From Bimuria novae-zelandiae CBS 107.79 (lineage: Eukaryota; Ascomycota; Dothideomycetes; Pleosporales; Didymosphaeriaceae): 64,000 bases of DNA. The position numbers and the translations under genes are program-made. The stretch's first letter is position 1; every line of letters begins with the position of its first letter. This document shows positions 11,040 to 22,258 of this stretch, in pieces. The notes beneath the pieces were generated by a model. It ran no database searches, was not told the DNA's origin, and was given only the letters and a program-made list of their open reading frames with translations. The stretch is from positions 1 through 64,000 of the forward strand of contig ML976779.1 in assembly GCA_010015655.1 (NCBI GenBank), in the 5' to 3' direction.

Positions 11040-14000
11040 TCTAGGGTTAAACACCCACGTTATTAATATAGAGTCATGGCATGGCTAGAAGAGGATAAAC
11101 GATAATCCGTAACGTTGCTATGTTTACGCTAGTAATAGCTAAATCTTAATTATGGCTTAGGGCACGATAGAACTCGTCGCTTAAACACTATATAGGATAT
11201 AAACGCTAGAGTTAACGTATGTCGCATATATTAAAGGCTTTCTTATAAGCTTGTTAGGACTTGCTCGCTGCCGTACAGAGTCTATTTATTTTAACTCTAG
11301 CTATAATGTCCTGTACATGCGCTAACTATTAAACGTTATCGCCTAACTTAAGTATAATAGAGGCCACTAGCTAATAGATACTAAACTATTATATTAACCG
11401 CCGCTATCGCTTCTACGCTTACTATTAAGTACATTTAGGGCATTATACCGCCTGTTGTACGCGCTAAAGCCTACTAACGTTATTAATTAGCGTGCTGCTT
11501 ATTATATCTAGGCCTATTTAGGCTAGAAAGTAGTTAACTATCTTAAATTAAACGTTAAAGGTGTTTAATTAACTAGAGAACACATAGACTGTTGATATAA
11601 GATATATATTAAGACTTAAATAACTTATATTATCTTAAGGCGCCCGGCCAAGAGCCGCGCATAAAAACCATTCTATTAAATTACAATAGACCTTATCTAT
11701 ATTATCTCTATAGGAGAGGAGTGTATTAATGGCAGTAAGTACGCCTTGCACTCTATAGATAAGTACTTAAAGTAGCATAAAATCGCCATAGTTAAGCGAA
11801 AAGACAAGATGACCCTTATACGTTAGTTTATGTCCTTAATCTGTAGGATCTAGCGTGTATATAACGCTAACGTAGTCGCTATTTAGTGCAACAATAAGAG
11901 AGGATTTAGAAATAACCTTATTAATATAATAAAAGAGCTAGGTATGCTGTATAAGCCAGCACCTGCTAGAATAAAGGAACTAAATAGACTTATCGAACGT
12001 GCTAGTAGAGTACTTATACAGCGAGCTCGCGCTATGCGCATACACGCTAAACTACTAAAGAACCTGTTATATGAGATATATCGCACTGCCGCGTACATCC
12101 TCAACCGCACGCCCACAGAAGCACTAGGCTAAAAGACGCCGTATAAGGTCGTATAGGGACAAAAGCCACTTATTGCTTATATAAGGCCTATTAGCTATCG
12201 CGCCTACGTCTATAATCGCGATTTAAGAGCTGCTAATAAGCTTAAATCGCGCACTCTTATTAGCCACCTTATTAGCTACTAAGGCACTAATATCTTCCGC
12301 ATATAGCTGCCTATAAAGGATACTATTATTATCACACGCGATGTTATATTTGAGCCTACACTTTTCTTTAATAGGATAGATAGGTATCTGTTAGAATTAG
12401 TGCTTGAGGAAATAATCGAACTACTTAAATACCTAGAAGAATATTAATATAATGTTAATATTAAAGATTTGTTAACTGCTCGTTAACGTCGCCGCCTAGT
12501 AGAAACACCTACGACCTTAGCTTCAGGAGCTGTAGGCTCCTAGGTGGGGGGTAAATAGACTAACAACGCATTTAAATTAACACAGCAATAGCTACCTACC
12601 CCTAGACCTACAATGTCTACTGCTACAAGCAATTAGACTCCTAAGAGTAATAAAGTACCTAAGGGCTATCGCCAACGCGGCGAGAGAGCTCTACAAAATG
12701 TTAATCTAGATCTAAATAATATAAGTCTTATCCTTACTAGTAAACGCAATTAAAAGTAGAAAGATCTTAATAACTTTATAATTTACATATATACTATAGC
12801 GCTAGGAGCTATACCTCTTATCGACTATCTCCGTGCATTCTCGACCGAGATTCGCACTATACCTACTATAGATAAGATACTAAGAATCTATTAGTCTTAG
12901 CTACCACCTTTACCTAAGGTAGTAAAGTAGCTTAATACATATATATTTAGCAATTAATTCTAACGCGCTATAGAGGTTAAATAGCAGGCTCTACGCGCTA
13001 AAGGAGTCTTTAAGAAGACTATAAAAATAAAGGCTACTATAGACGCTAAGGTGCTACTATTAATATAGGTATTTACGTATAAGATTAACGGAGATGGATA
13101 CCTCTCACGGTTTAAGGCTTAACTTATTATTTAAGGAGATCTTTAAGCTTTACTTAATAACACGTACGCTACTATACTCGCGATTCGTAACTTTCGCGCT
13201 CTTATTATAATTACTAATTACTTTAATCTAAAGCTAAAGTAGTATAATGTTCCTACTACCTTCCTAAACGCTAAGATTAATTAGAAGCTATACGCTAAAA
13301 CACCTAAGCCATTCCGCCACACTAAAGGCGAGATTATGCTGGTGCTCCGCGTCCTATACGGCCTAAAGGAGTTATTACTACTATGGTATAACAAGCTACG
13401 CCGATAGCTTGTTAAGCTAGGTCTAAAGCCAGTTAAAGGCTTTCTTTGCTTATACACGAGCCGCTGGCTTATCCTATTTATTTACGTTGACGACATTGTT
13501 ATGGCGTTTCATCGATTAAACGCCTATCTCCACAGGCCCTTTAAGAAGAATCTGGTGGACCTATACAACATCAAATCTATAGGAAACCTTACCTGGTTTC
13601 TTAGAATCCGTATCGTCCGCGATCGAGCGTTGCACAAGACCTAGCTAGTCTAAGACGCCTTTATTAATAAGGTGTGCGCTTAATTCAGCATTAAGGCTAT
13701 AGGCAAGGCTCTAGACATCCTACTTACAAAGAACTAGCTACTGTAGTCTACTAAGGAGCCTAATATTGCTCGAACGAAGCTCTATTAATAACTAGTTAGC
13801 TTACTTATATATATCGCTGTCTAGGGCAGACCTAACATTACTTAAACGCACGTTATGTTTGCTTGCTATCTTACTAACCTAGGACAGTCTCACGTCTTAA
13901 AGATACGCTAGACCTGGCGCTACCTGCTCAGCACAAAGGCTCTTGCTCTTAAAGCCTTTGCCAGCACGCAAGACGTGGCTAAGTATCTCTTTAATAATCT

Positions 14001-14560
14001 AATATACCGCGATCCTCTCTTCTTTAGATTATCTAACGCCTTATACGCTAATAAACCTAAGACTTGTTAGAGCTCTTAAGGTTACGCATTTAAGTTTAGT
14101 AGGCTAATAATTAACTAGAAGTTAATAGTGCAGCGCATAGTTATAAAATTAACTATAAAGTTTAAACTACTCTTGCTCTTACTCGCTGCCTTATAAATAG
14201 AGGAGTAGATGCGTTTCTTTACTAGTATTAATTTTATACTTAATTATACACCTACTATCTAGTGTAATAATTAGCAGACTGTTGGTATTATTACTAAGCA
14301 ATAAGACAAGCTCCACATAAAAATTAAACATGTTAACATCCACCAGCTTTAGATTTAACAGGAAGTTGAAGCCTTTCGTATTAACGTCTAATAGGTCCCT
14401 ACTAACCATATGCCTGCCGATAGACTCACGAAGATTCTACCTAAGTAGAAGTTTACAGAGTTTATCTACTAACTTAGCCTTATTAACATTACTAAGCGCC
14501 TAAAAGGACTGCGTTAGGTTAATAGGGATAATCTTAACGCCCTCTATATACACTAATACT
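11040..14560 (+). pseudogene. Decayed copia Gag-Pol polyprotein
   Basis: Ignoring stops, a single direction of reading gives recognisable copia blocks. These are a protease/pre-integrase segment (about 11040-11580, RCYVYASNS, LLGLARCRTE), the integrase C-terminal half (about 11900-12330, AYILNRTPTEALG followed by a KTPYKVV segment), reverse transcriptase with FIYVDDIVMAF at 13474-13506 (YVDD at 13483-13494) preceded by VLYGLKE, and RNase H (about 13980-14560, CNNQQTVGIITKQQDKLH). A Gag region upstream (about 9730-10830) is too damaged to define. Stops are overwhelmingly TAG or TAA at expected Gln/Trp positions, the pattern RIP leaves. No product can be made. Confidence 0.85.
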
Positions 14561-14612
14561 AATTAGCTATCGTTAACTTACTAACCTTTAAGTCTACGCC
14601 AGCTGGGGGGTG

Positions 14613-14805
14613 TGTCACGGTTTATGGCCCTTACCTTACAAGATAGTTGCTCTTACCTTGGCATGGTTGCGACTTACCTTCCACCTATCCAGGACTAGTG
14701 TTGTTTGTGCCTGCGCACCTATATCTTCTGTAGTTCCTAGATAGTACAACCTCAGTTCAATCCTTCAATTTCCCTGCGTACTGTCCAGCTCTGCTCACCG
14801 CGACA
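14613..14805 (+). repeat. 3' LTR of the copia element
   Basis: A 193-bp block with the same termini as 9341-9543. It is followed directly by AAAAC, the copy of the five bases that precede the 5' LTR. Confidence 0.9.
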
Positions 14806-15236
14806 AAAACAAACTGAACACGCGTTACCATATGCACTTATTCAGTTATTCATCTATTCACAATTCCGTACATTACAAGAAGGGCTGTGTGGAGAGTAAG
14901 AAGGGGTATGGATCCAAAGCAAGCAAGCAAGCACACGCATTCCATCGCAAGCCATGCTCAAAGCCAATAAACGACATCCTCCCGCATCCAAGGTTTAATT
15001 AGCGCCTAATCCGGAGCTCTCAAACACCGCGACGGCTAGCGGAATTGAGATTGCGTGATGCGGACAAGCCAGACGCGTCGAGCCAGGTGAAGATGATAAA
15101 ACTCCCGCCAATGCTGATGCAAAGAAACGATGCAGCTATCCACGCTTGCCCCGCCGCTCACGCCTTCAATGGGACGACCCTGCCTGTTCATCAACGACCA
15201 TCAGGGTACTGTCCAGCTGACTGAAAGGTATAGCGG
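14806..15236. other. 3' flank of peroxiredoxin gene next to the retrotransposon
   Basis: Normal-composition sequence between the copia target site and the peroxiredoxin stop codon; probably 3' UTR and terminator. No coding signal seen. Confidence 0.5.
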
Positions 15237-15992
15237 CTATTTCGTACCATTCGTGTCCGTCATCTTCGCATCGGCGTACACCTTGGCGGCAAATTCCTTC
15301 TTGCCCTCAGGCGTCGGCTTGATGGTCTCGTCTCCGGGGTTCCAGTTGGCGGGGCAGACCTCGCCGTACTTGTCTGTGAACTGGAAGGCGTCGATGAGGC
15401 GGAGGGTCTCGTCGACGCTGCGGCCGACGGGCAGGTCGTTGATGGTGATTTGGCGGACGACGCCGTTGGGGTCGATGACGAAGATGCCGCGCAGCGCGAT
15501 GCCCTCCTCTTCAATCAGCACGCCGTAGTCCTTGCTCAGCTGGTGGTTCTTGTCACTGAGTAGCGGGATGTCGATCTTGCCGAGGCCGCCGTCCTTTCGA
15601 GAAGCGTTTGTCCACGCGAGGAGGGAGTATTCCGAGTCGGTGGAGGCGAAGACGACTTTGGTGTTGCGCGCTTCGAAGTCGGCGATGCGGTCGCTGTAGG
15701 CAATGATTTCGGTCGGGCACACGAAGGTCCACGCCATGGGTACGAAGCCCAGGACGAGCCATTGCTTGGTGGAAGTGAATTGTGTGAGGCTCAGATCTAT
15801 GCGCGAGCATTAGCAAGCTGTTGTTGAGACTTCATGTCAACATGGCGGTCGCAGCAGATAGGGCTGAAGATAATTGGTGATGAATGCTATGGTTGGCCTA
15901 CCTTCAAAAGTGCCATCTACGACAGCGGTGCCGCTGAACGGCGGCGCAGGCTTCTGGACCCTGGCCTTGGGAGCGTAGGCGGGGAAAGCCAT
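15237..15992 (-). CDS. Typical 2-Cys peroxiredoxin (thioredoxin peroxidase)
   Basis: Two exons, 15992-15902 and 15796-15237, give 216 residues, the usual length for cytosolic Tsa1-type enzymes. The 105-nt intron joins TFE to DLSLTQF in frame. The product reduces hydrogen peroxide and alkyl hydroperoxides with thioredoxin. The peroxidatic cysteine sits in FVCPTEI, within [11 protein letters not shown]; standard family members have FTFVCPTE, so the residues before it are slightly divergent. The resolving cysteine is in GEVCPANW near the C-terminus, which makes it a 2-Cys and not a 1-Cys enzyme. The C-terminal extension ([13 protein letters not shown]) lacks an organelle signal, and the start ([19 protein letters not shown]) is not a clear presequence. 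The dead copia element ends 431 bp downstream of the stop codon. Confidence 0.93.
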
Positions 15993-16991
15993 TGCGCAGA
16001 AGTTGATGTAGCGGTAGAAGGTTGCGGTGAGGGTTGCAGGCGCGCGAAGTCGCGTCGCAGGCTAAACAACGATTGAAAAGTGGTTGGGCGACGAAGGTTA
16101 TGTCGGTGACTGAGCCGAGAACGTGAATGTAGGACGCAAGCAATCAAGACAGGCAGCGATAGATAAATGGAACACTCGGTGTACACATCAGCAGATAATT
16201 TAGTACCCAAGCCCGTTCCGATTTAGAAGTGGACCCTCCTTGCATCACGTCTTCGCCTCAGGTAAGCAACGCCCTCCGATGTGATCCAAAAGGCTTCGCG
16301 CCCCTTTGCTAATCCACTCCGAAGACTACCAAGCCGGGATGATATCAATCTGTTCGCGACGTTTCTTGCCGACACCGGCCGCCGTGCTGGTGCCGCCGAA
16401 GTCGAGGCTCGTCCGCTTACGATATGCAGATTGCTTTTATCAACGTTCCATGCATGGGTCGGAACGAGCCTCATTTTAGGTGCATGGCGCCACTCCACTT
16501 GTTCCGCTTTTATCAAGTCTACGATTGGCTGGCGCGGATTTGCGTCCACGCCCGTTCACGTGTCCGGCTTACCGCTTTCAACTGAGTCCCAACTACACAT
16601 ATGCCATTGATAACACCTGAGCAGCTCTCTACATCACACCACACATTCAAAACCTGAGAGCTCAGGAGATCAACAACACAATGGCGTAGCTAAGCATAAA
16701 TATAGATAGAGTTCCCTGTGCGAACAGCAGGTCTCAGAGAATTACCCTTGCTCAACACATGTACTAAGAATATACTCGTGGCCCCCATGAATCCCGTCAG
16801 TAGAGCGCTTTGCGTTTTTGACCTCAAGCTGCTTCATCCAACAATCCTCTCCTTCACTTACCTGCACGCGGCAAGCCGCACCCGCCGTTCCCCGCCATCC
16901 AGTCCCCCAAACTCTCTTCCTAAAGCAAAAACCTCCCTCACCTAAACACACAACCCTCGGCCCTCGGCTCTTCCATTCCACAAAACCCACA
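15993..16991. other. Intergenic region between divergent genes
   Basis: Contains the peroxiredoxin promoter and the upstream region of the small plus-strand gene. Frames at 16223-16610 overlap on opposite strands and show no family features. Nothing else seen. Confidence 0.5.
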
Positions 16992-17472
16992 ATGTCTACC
17001 GTACGTCCTTTCTCATGTATTCCTATTTTCACCGAAGCACTCTAATCCCTTCTAGGCCCAGCCTCCCTGGAAGACCGCCCCGCCCCTCAACCGCTTCCGC
17101 ACCATCCCTTCATGCGCGGCTTCGTCCCCCCAGCCGCGGACTAGTCCACCATCTTCGCCGCGACGTCCTACGCGCGCATCACGCTCGCCACCCCGCTCGC
17201 CGAGGACCGGCTCAACGCACTGCTGGCGCGCGCCGCGGAGGGGGGCCACCGGTGCAGCTGTCGCGTAAGTCTGGCGCATGATTGCCGTGTTTAGGGTGAC
17301 GCGCGAGGCAGAGGCGCAGATGTACGAGCGCGTACGGGGGGTGCTCGCAGACGAGGGGGTGGGCGTGGATGCGCGGCGGACGGAGAGCGGGATTGCGGAT
17401 CCACTGCGCAGGGGGATTTTGGTGCAGAGGTTCGGTGTGAATGCCGTCATGGTGGGGGATGTGCTGGACTGA
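16992..17472 (+). CDS. Small doubtful gene, possibly a decayed one
   Basis: A conventional model is MST (16992-17000), a 55-nt intron with GTACGT donor and TCTAG acceptor, exon 17056-17264, a very short 30-nt GTAAGT..TTTAG gap (17265-17294), and exon 17295-17472. It gives 131 residues ending RRGILVQRFGVNAVMVGDVLD. The last exon looks like real protein (EAEAQMYERVRGVLADEG). In the middle exon, however, the frame that looks most protein-like (STIFAATSYARITLATPLAE, then DRLNALLARAAEGG) is not the one the splice model uses, and a TAG precedes it. A 30-nt intron would be unusually short. I therefore suspect a frameshifted relic. No family recognised. Confidence 0.35.
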
Positions 17473-17888
17473 GCGAGCCGATTACCACTTACGCGAGCTT
17501 CTTCTGGCTGGTTTGAAGATTCTAAGGAGGAATGTGTGGTGTGGACCGGATAGTGCGAGCTTCCACGTGGTGGTCAAAGGTACATGCGTCGGTGGGTTGA
17601 AGCTCGGGGCTTGTGCTTCGGCCCCCTAGAAGTTACGTGGACCACATGTCTTCTAGCATTTATACTGTAGGATACAGTTGAGAGTCTGGAATGTTGTTCC
17701 GCAGCACTTGATGAATACACGGTGCGGCAGCCAATGAGAGTAAAAGGTGGCTAGTGCGTTGGATAACGTGATTGATCACTGGTGAGTGAGTACGTATCTC
17801 GGGTTGTATAGAAGGATTATCCTACACTATATACGGTACTACGTAGCCGACAGACTGCAATGAGAGCTACACTGCAGCAATGGGTTGT
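17473..17888. other. Shared 3' flank
   Basis: Lies between the small plus-strand gene and the end of the minus-strand transporter. Only termination sequence is expected; nothing coding seen. Confidence 0.5.
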
Positions 17889-19987
17889 TTATGATAGTCT
17901 CCACGCGCGTAACGGTAGTGCTTGAATCCTCGTCACCGCCGGCTTGATGTACCCGTAGAACGTCACGAAGCCGATGATTATGCATACGACGTTCATCACG
18001 TAGTACCCATCCGTCTGGACATTGCACGTTCCGCCGCCGGCCTCGCAGCGGTGTCGGTCAGCTTCCAAGGCGCAGGAAAAGGCTTGCGTGATGAGATCAC
18101 CCTTCAGGAGCTTGGCATCGGGAGCTGTGGCGGGAGGCTCGCACGTTGCGACGGTGAAGTAATCCACCAAGCGGAGGACAAAGTACCGCGGGAAGGTACC
18201 GCCCAGGTTGGAGACGCTGAGAAATGATTAGTAAGGATTCAGGTCTAGGGGAAGGCTGACTTACGTGGCGAGCAGAGTCATGTACGTGCCTCCGATGGCC
18301 GGATCGGAGATCTTCGCATGGAAAGCGGAGACGGCTACGAACATGACTGTGTTCATGAAGGTAGACAGGACGTGTTCGCTAATGACCAACAGCAAGTACC
18401 CGGTTGTAGTACCACCCGGAGGGAAGATTGCGACCACAAATTGCGCGAAGGCTGCAGCGACTAAGCGGCCTACGAATGCATAGCACCAGATGTGCATAGG
18501 TGGATATGTCTGGCACCACTTTCCGATGTAGTATCCGAGTGACATCTCGATAGGGAAGTCGATGAGGATGGTGAGCGCAAGGTCTTCTTGGCTGAATCCT
18601 TTGGCGAGTAGCTTTAGACTTGTTACGCCGTCGTTGGTTTGGAAGCCGATCTTCGCGATGAGATGGATCACAATGAAGGTCTGGATGTTCTTAAGCTTCA
18701 GGATTCCCCACATGATCTTGTAAACCTCCATGATGCCCTCCTTCTCTTTGGTCCTTTCTTCGCGCTTCATCAAGGCCAGGCCCAGGGTTACTGCAAGATA
18801 GGCCCAACCCCAGAAGGTGAGGTAGCTGTCCAGATTCATGAGACCGGTCTTTCCCGGCGCGCTGGCAGGCCGGAACCACTTGTTGGTGAAATCGACCGAG
18901 TTGAAAGCGAGGAAAACGGTGTGCGAGAGGAATTGGCCGCCCGTGAGACCCACGGTTTGGGCGGTGGATGCGAAAGGGAGGTTCTCTTGAGAGAGGAGAG
19001 TCAAAGCCCAACCTGTCAAGATTAGCATGCGTCCAAGATATCGGCAGATGCGTGCTTACCATCAACAGCAATGTCTTGGGTTGCGCAAAGGAATACCAAT
19101 GCGAACCACCAGAAAGTGAAGTCCCATATCCCACTGCCATCCGTCTCCGCAGCGGCACTCATGATCTTGTTCACTACCGACCCCAGCCAAAGCATCGAAA
19201 AACCAGAGACTGTCTGGATGGGCAAGATCCAGCTCTTTCTGCGTCCAACCTTGGGTGACCACACTGCGTCCACTATCGGACTCCACAACAGCTTTAACGA
19301 GTATGGATATGCCGCGAGCGAAAAGACGCCAATCGCCGAATATGACGCATCCGCTTTCTTAAGTAGGAAGGGCACCGACCCCATGGCCAGCCCCATTGGT
19401 ATGCCCTGCAGAAAGTATAACAGCACCAGCAACAGAAAATTCCGCTGGTCCTTCTTCGACAGCTCAGAAAATCCCTTGGATGAGCCCTCATCCTCCTGCT
19501 TCAAGTCCGGCACCGCATCGTCCAAGCTAAACTGCGCGTGCTGCATCAGTGAGGCAGCCTGGCTGGCCGGTGAGCTTATGTCAAAAGAACCGTGTCTGCG
19601 GCGGTGCTCGAGAATGTTGCTCATAGTCGCGCTAGTGTTGCCCTCCCCGTTCTCTTGTTTGGCCTTCTTGCCGGCGCGTTTGCTCATTTGCGGTTCGTTT
19701 TCGGACGCAGAGTCGCTTTCGGAGGAGAAAGAGGTGCGGAGCAGGTGGGCGTTTTCTGGAGTGCCAGATGCGACGGGGCTGTGGTATTCGGCGCGCGGGT
19801 GCTTTTGCTCTATACTTTTGCTATTTAAGCTTTTCGATTCAAGGTCTTCGAGCTCTACGGCGGCCTCACTGTAAGAGCGGCGAGGGTGCACTTGGTGGTA
19901 GGCGCTTTGTGGAGAAGTAGGGCTCTCAATAGAAGACGAGTTAGGGAACGCGGAATCAATGAATGGCTTGCCAGTCGGGGGTGGCAT
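17889..19987 (-). CDS. Acetyl-CoA transporter, SLC33/AT-1 family
   Basis: Three exons (19987-19060, 19012-18265, 18216-17889) encode 667 residues. SLC33A1-type proteins are multi-spanning major-facilitator-like carriers that bring acetyl-CoA into the ER/Golgi lumen for acetylation. A hydrophilic Ser/Glu-rich N-terminal tail of about 190 residues is followed by the conserved first helix, VLLYFLQGIPMGLAMGSVPF, then LLWSPIVDAVW, GRRKSWILPIQ and ATQDIAVDGWALTLLS. The first intron interrupts the Asp-Gly of AVDGW. Later helices include FLAFNSVDF and a loop with KLLAKGFSQEDLALT. The C-terminal part has the Cys-rich lumenal loop (CEPP..CALEADRHRCEAGGGTCN) and a final helix, VVCIIIGFVTFYGYI, all typical of the family. 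Both introns are under 50 nt. It is divergent from the CENP-O gene. Confidence 0.9.
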
Positions 19988-20413
19988 TCATGTAGTACTC
20001 AAAAGGAGAAGTCCGGTGGAAGGAACGTGTCTACTTTGCGGTAAAAGTCAGTGCGGGCAGCTCAAGGCAATGCTCGGGACAGAGTTCGGATGGTTGGAAC
20101 GTGGCCCTTCCGTTAGTGTGGCGGCGCATTGGTACTCCGCGCGGCGGGATGATGACCGCATTGTGGATAAACACCATGTTCACCTCGAAGCTTAGAGAAA
20201 GGCGATGCGAGTTGCTCCTTAAATCCAAGAGAGATCCGTGTCGTTCTAAAGTTCAGCACCTTGGACAATATCCCGCTGCGCGCATAAGAACGCAGCTTCT
20301 GATCTACAAAGGTTGCACGTGAGACCGCGATTCGCCCTTTCCTGATACACACGCGCCCACTCCAGCATCAACAACGTCGCGTCCTCAAAACGAAACCCAC
20401 GAAACTCTCCACC
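19988..20413. promoter_or_regulatory. Bidirectional promoter of transporter and CENP-O genes
   Basis: The start codons of the minus-strand transporter (19987) and plus-strand CENP-O (20414) lie 426 bp apart, head to head, so both promoters must fit here. No individual motif stands out. Confidence 0.6.
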
Positions 20414-21328
20414 ATGACTACTGCCGAAGAACTCGATGGCGACATTAACGACCTCCATGACCGCATCACAACCCTTAAAGCCCATCGCGCCAACCTGGCC
20501 TCGATCCTCCTATCGCAACCCCACCTTCCTATGCGTCTCGAACAGCGTCCCGTCTCCAACGAGCGCAACCGCCGCAACGCCATAAAGCTCGTGCAAAAGC
20601 AGTCGAAACGCAATCTCGAAAACATCCATCGAGCCTGCGCTAGTGTGACAGCGTACAAAGTCAAAGACCCGGATCCATACGCGGTAGATGACGGCAATGT
20701 CCTCGGCGTGCGCATCGAGGTATCAATCGAGGGCAAGTTCGTCGAAACATACCACGTGCTTTTCAACCGACCGAATGCGGTGCACAAGACGATTTTGAAG
20801 ATACACAAACACACCATCCCGCCGTGTATTCCGCTGCAGCCGCTCGCGCACCGTTGGCTGTCCACGGCGAAGAAGAGCGCCGAGGAGCCTACCGAGCAGG
20901 ACCTGATCAAATTTGGGAGGCATCTGCGGAAGGAGCTCGTGAGCTGGCATTTGAGATTGGACGCGCTTGAGAAAATGCGCAGAGAGGCCAAGCTGGACGA
21001 ACAAAGTGCACCGCGGGAACGCTCGAATGCAGAACCTTCGGTTGGAACCGTGCTGAATGCATTCGTCAGCGATGACGAGGAGTCAGAGGAGGAGGACCGG
21101 CCTGATGAGCCGGATGGACTTCTCAAGATTACGAGCATCGAGGCTGATGCAGCAGTGCGAGAGGTTACAGTCACCTGGTCTAGCGGCCGTGTAGGGGTGT
21201 TCAAGGTCACCAAGGATGGCGAAGTCGACAAGGCAGTTGTCAGAGAAAGGGACGGCTCGCGGAGCGATTCGGTGGGCAGAAGGGCTATCGGACGAATCGC
21301 AGGGCTGGTGAACAGGCTATCGCAATAG
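20414..21328 (+). CDS. Centromere protein O (Mcm21/Mal2 family), inner kinetochore
   Basis: An intronless gene of 304 residues. CENP-O is a subunit of the constitutive centromere-associated network (COMA complex in yeast), linking centromeric chromatin to the outer kinetochore. The N-terminus is a coiled-coil heptad region (MTTAEELDGDINDLHDRITT, then LKAHRANLASILL). The central domain has the family hallmarks NVLGVRIEV near residue 95, YHVLFNRPN, and HKHTIPPCIPL near residue 134. The segment EQDLIKFGRHLRKELVSWHL followed by RLDALEKM is the most conserved part. An acidic linker (SDDEESEEEDRPDEPDG) separates it from a C-terminal beta-rich piece. Start chosen as the first ATG in frame after the upstream stops, in good context (CACCATG). 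Identification is by remembered motifs and is strong. Confidence 0.88.
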   Translation: MTTAEELDGDINDLHDRITTLKAHRANLASILLSQPHLPMRLEQRPVSNERNRRNAIKLVQKQSKRNLENIHRACASVTAYKVKDPDPYAVDDGNVLGVRIEVSIEGKFVETYHVLFNRPNAVHKTILKIHKHTIPPCIPLQPLAHRWLSTAKKSAEEPTEQDLIKFGRHLRKELVSWHLRLDALEKMRREAKLDEQSAPRERSNAEPSVGTVLNAFVSDDEESEEEDRPDEPDGLLKITSIEADAAVREVTVTWSSGRVGVFKVTKDGEVDKAVVRERDGSRSDSVGRRAIGRIAGLVNRLSQ

Positions 21329-21730
21329 GCTTGAAGCCTTCCACTCTCGCGGCTAGTCTGACATGATGGCGTTTTCTCAGTTTGCAATCCACGATACCCA
21401 ACGTCTTCCTTTATATCAATACACTTCTCACTTTTCAACGTCTCGAATTCTTGTCGCTGCCACCGGTTCAACGAGCACTAACATTCACCTTACGCTCCAT
21501 CCCCAACCGGGAATTTCGCCCCAACCAAGCTCATTTCCACCTCCAGCAATCCTCCTTGGCGGCCAAGCCCTCCGCCCCGACAAACACAATACAAAATCAC
21601 CACCTCTCTACCCTCCGCACCCTATACATCCCCTATATACACACTCCACCACTCTCAACCATGGACCCTTCCCCCATGCCCACCTACCCTTCCTCCTCCC
21701 TTCCACCTCCCTCCCACCTCCCTCCCACCA
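21329..21730. other. Pyrimidine-rich upstream region
   Basis: C/T-rich sequence typical of fungal promoters and 5' UTRs, ending in runs such as CTTCCTCCTCCCTTCCACC. It probably holds the missing first exon of the next gene, but I could not place a start codon that joins in frame. Confidence 0.4.
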
Positions 21731-22258
21731 ATCGAGTACAACTTCTTCACGCTGACCACCCCCTCCACCGCCGTAATCCCCTGTACCGGAACCGCGGACC
21801 AACCGATCGACTGCAGCATATGTAGCTGGTCGAGTACTGTTATGAGATTCACTTTGAGCGAGGGTTGTACGTTTTCCCTTTTTCCTTTCAATGAGTCGCG
21901 ACGACGAAGCCCGGCAAATGTGCTGGAGCGAGGGGAGAAGGTGCTAACGAGGAGTGTGGTAGATGTGTTTTCTTTCCAGGAGGGGGCGACGCCGAAGGGG
22001 TTAGGGACGGAGACGAGTGGAGAGGGGACGGTGGCTGTGACGGGGACGAGGATGGGGCCTACGGTGACGGAGGGGAGTGCAACAACAGACCCTCTGGATA
22101 GTACTGCGTCGGCACCGAGGACATCTATTCTTTCGGGTTCTGCGCCAACAGGCTCCGAGACCGGGAGTAGTGCGCCGGAGGAGAGTGGTGCTGCTGCGCA
22201 GAGGGAGGGAGGTGTGCGTGCGGTACTACGTGTGATTGCTGGGTTGGCTGTTCTGTGA
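21731..22258 (+). CDS. Possible secreted, Ser/Thr-rich protein with GPI-like tail; 5' end unresolved
   Basis: Two exons fit well. The first ends at 21866 and reads YNFFTLTTPSTAVIPCTG, then DQPIDCSICSW. A 96-nt intron (GTACGT donor, GCTAAC branch site, TAG acceptor at 21962) follows. Exon 21963-22258 continues in frame as VFSFQEGATPKG. It then becomes a Ser/Thr/Gly-rich stalk and ends in a mildly hydrophobic segment, VLRVIAGLAVL, directly before the stop. A Cys-containing head, a Ser/Thr stalk and a hydrophobic end are the plan of GPI-anchored wall proteins, though the tail contains arginines, which is atypical. The signal peptide and start codon are not visible. The opposite strand across 21650-21890 also reads openly, so the strand is not certain. 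Confidence 0.4.
   Translation: MEYNFFTLTTPSTAVIPCTGTADQPIDCSICSWSSTVMRFTLSEGCTFSLFPFNESRRRSPANVLERGEKVLTRSVVDVFSFQEGATPKGLGTETSGEGTVAVTGTRMGPTVTEGSATTDPLDSTASAPRTSILSGSAPTGSETGSSAPEESGAAAQREGGVRAVLRVIAGLAVL

Larger units (their letters stand above)
9341..14805 (+). mobile_element. Full-length Ty1/copia LTR retrotransposon, RIP-inactivated
   Basis: Two LTRs beginning TGTCACGG and ending CCGCGACA enclose about 5 kb. The five bases AAAAC occur immediately outside both ends (9336-9340 and 14806-14810) as a target-site duplication. A G-run polypurine tract (AGCTGGGGGG, 14601-14610) lies just before the right LTR. Internal domains appear in the copia order protease, integrase, reverse transcriptase, RNase H on the plus strand. 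By eye the LTRs agree at roughly nine positions in ten, with indels, so the insertion is old or mutated. The interior is densely interrupted by TAG/TAA. Confidence 0.92.
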
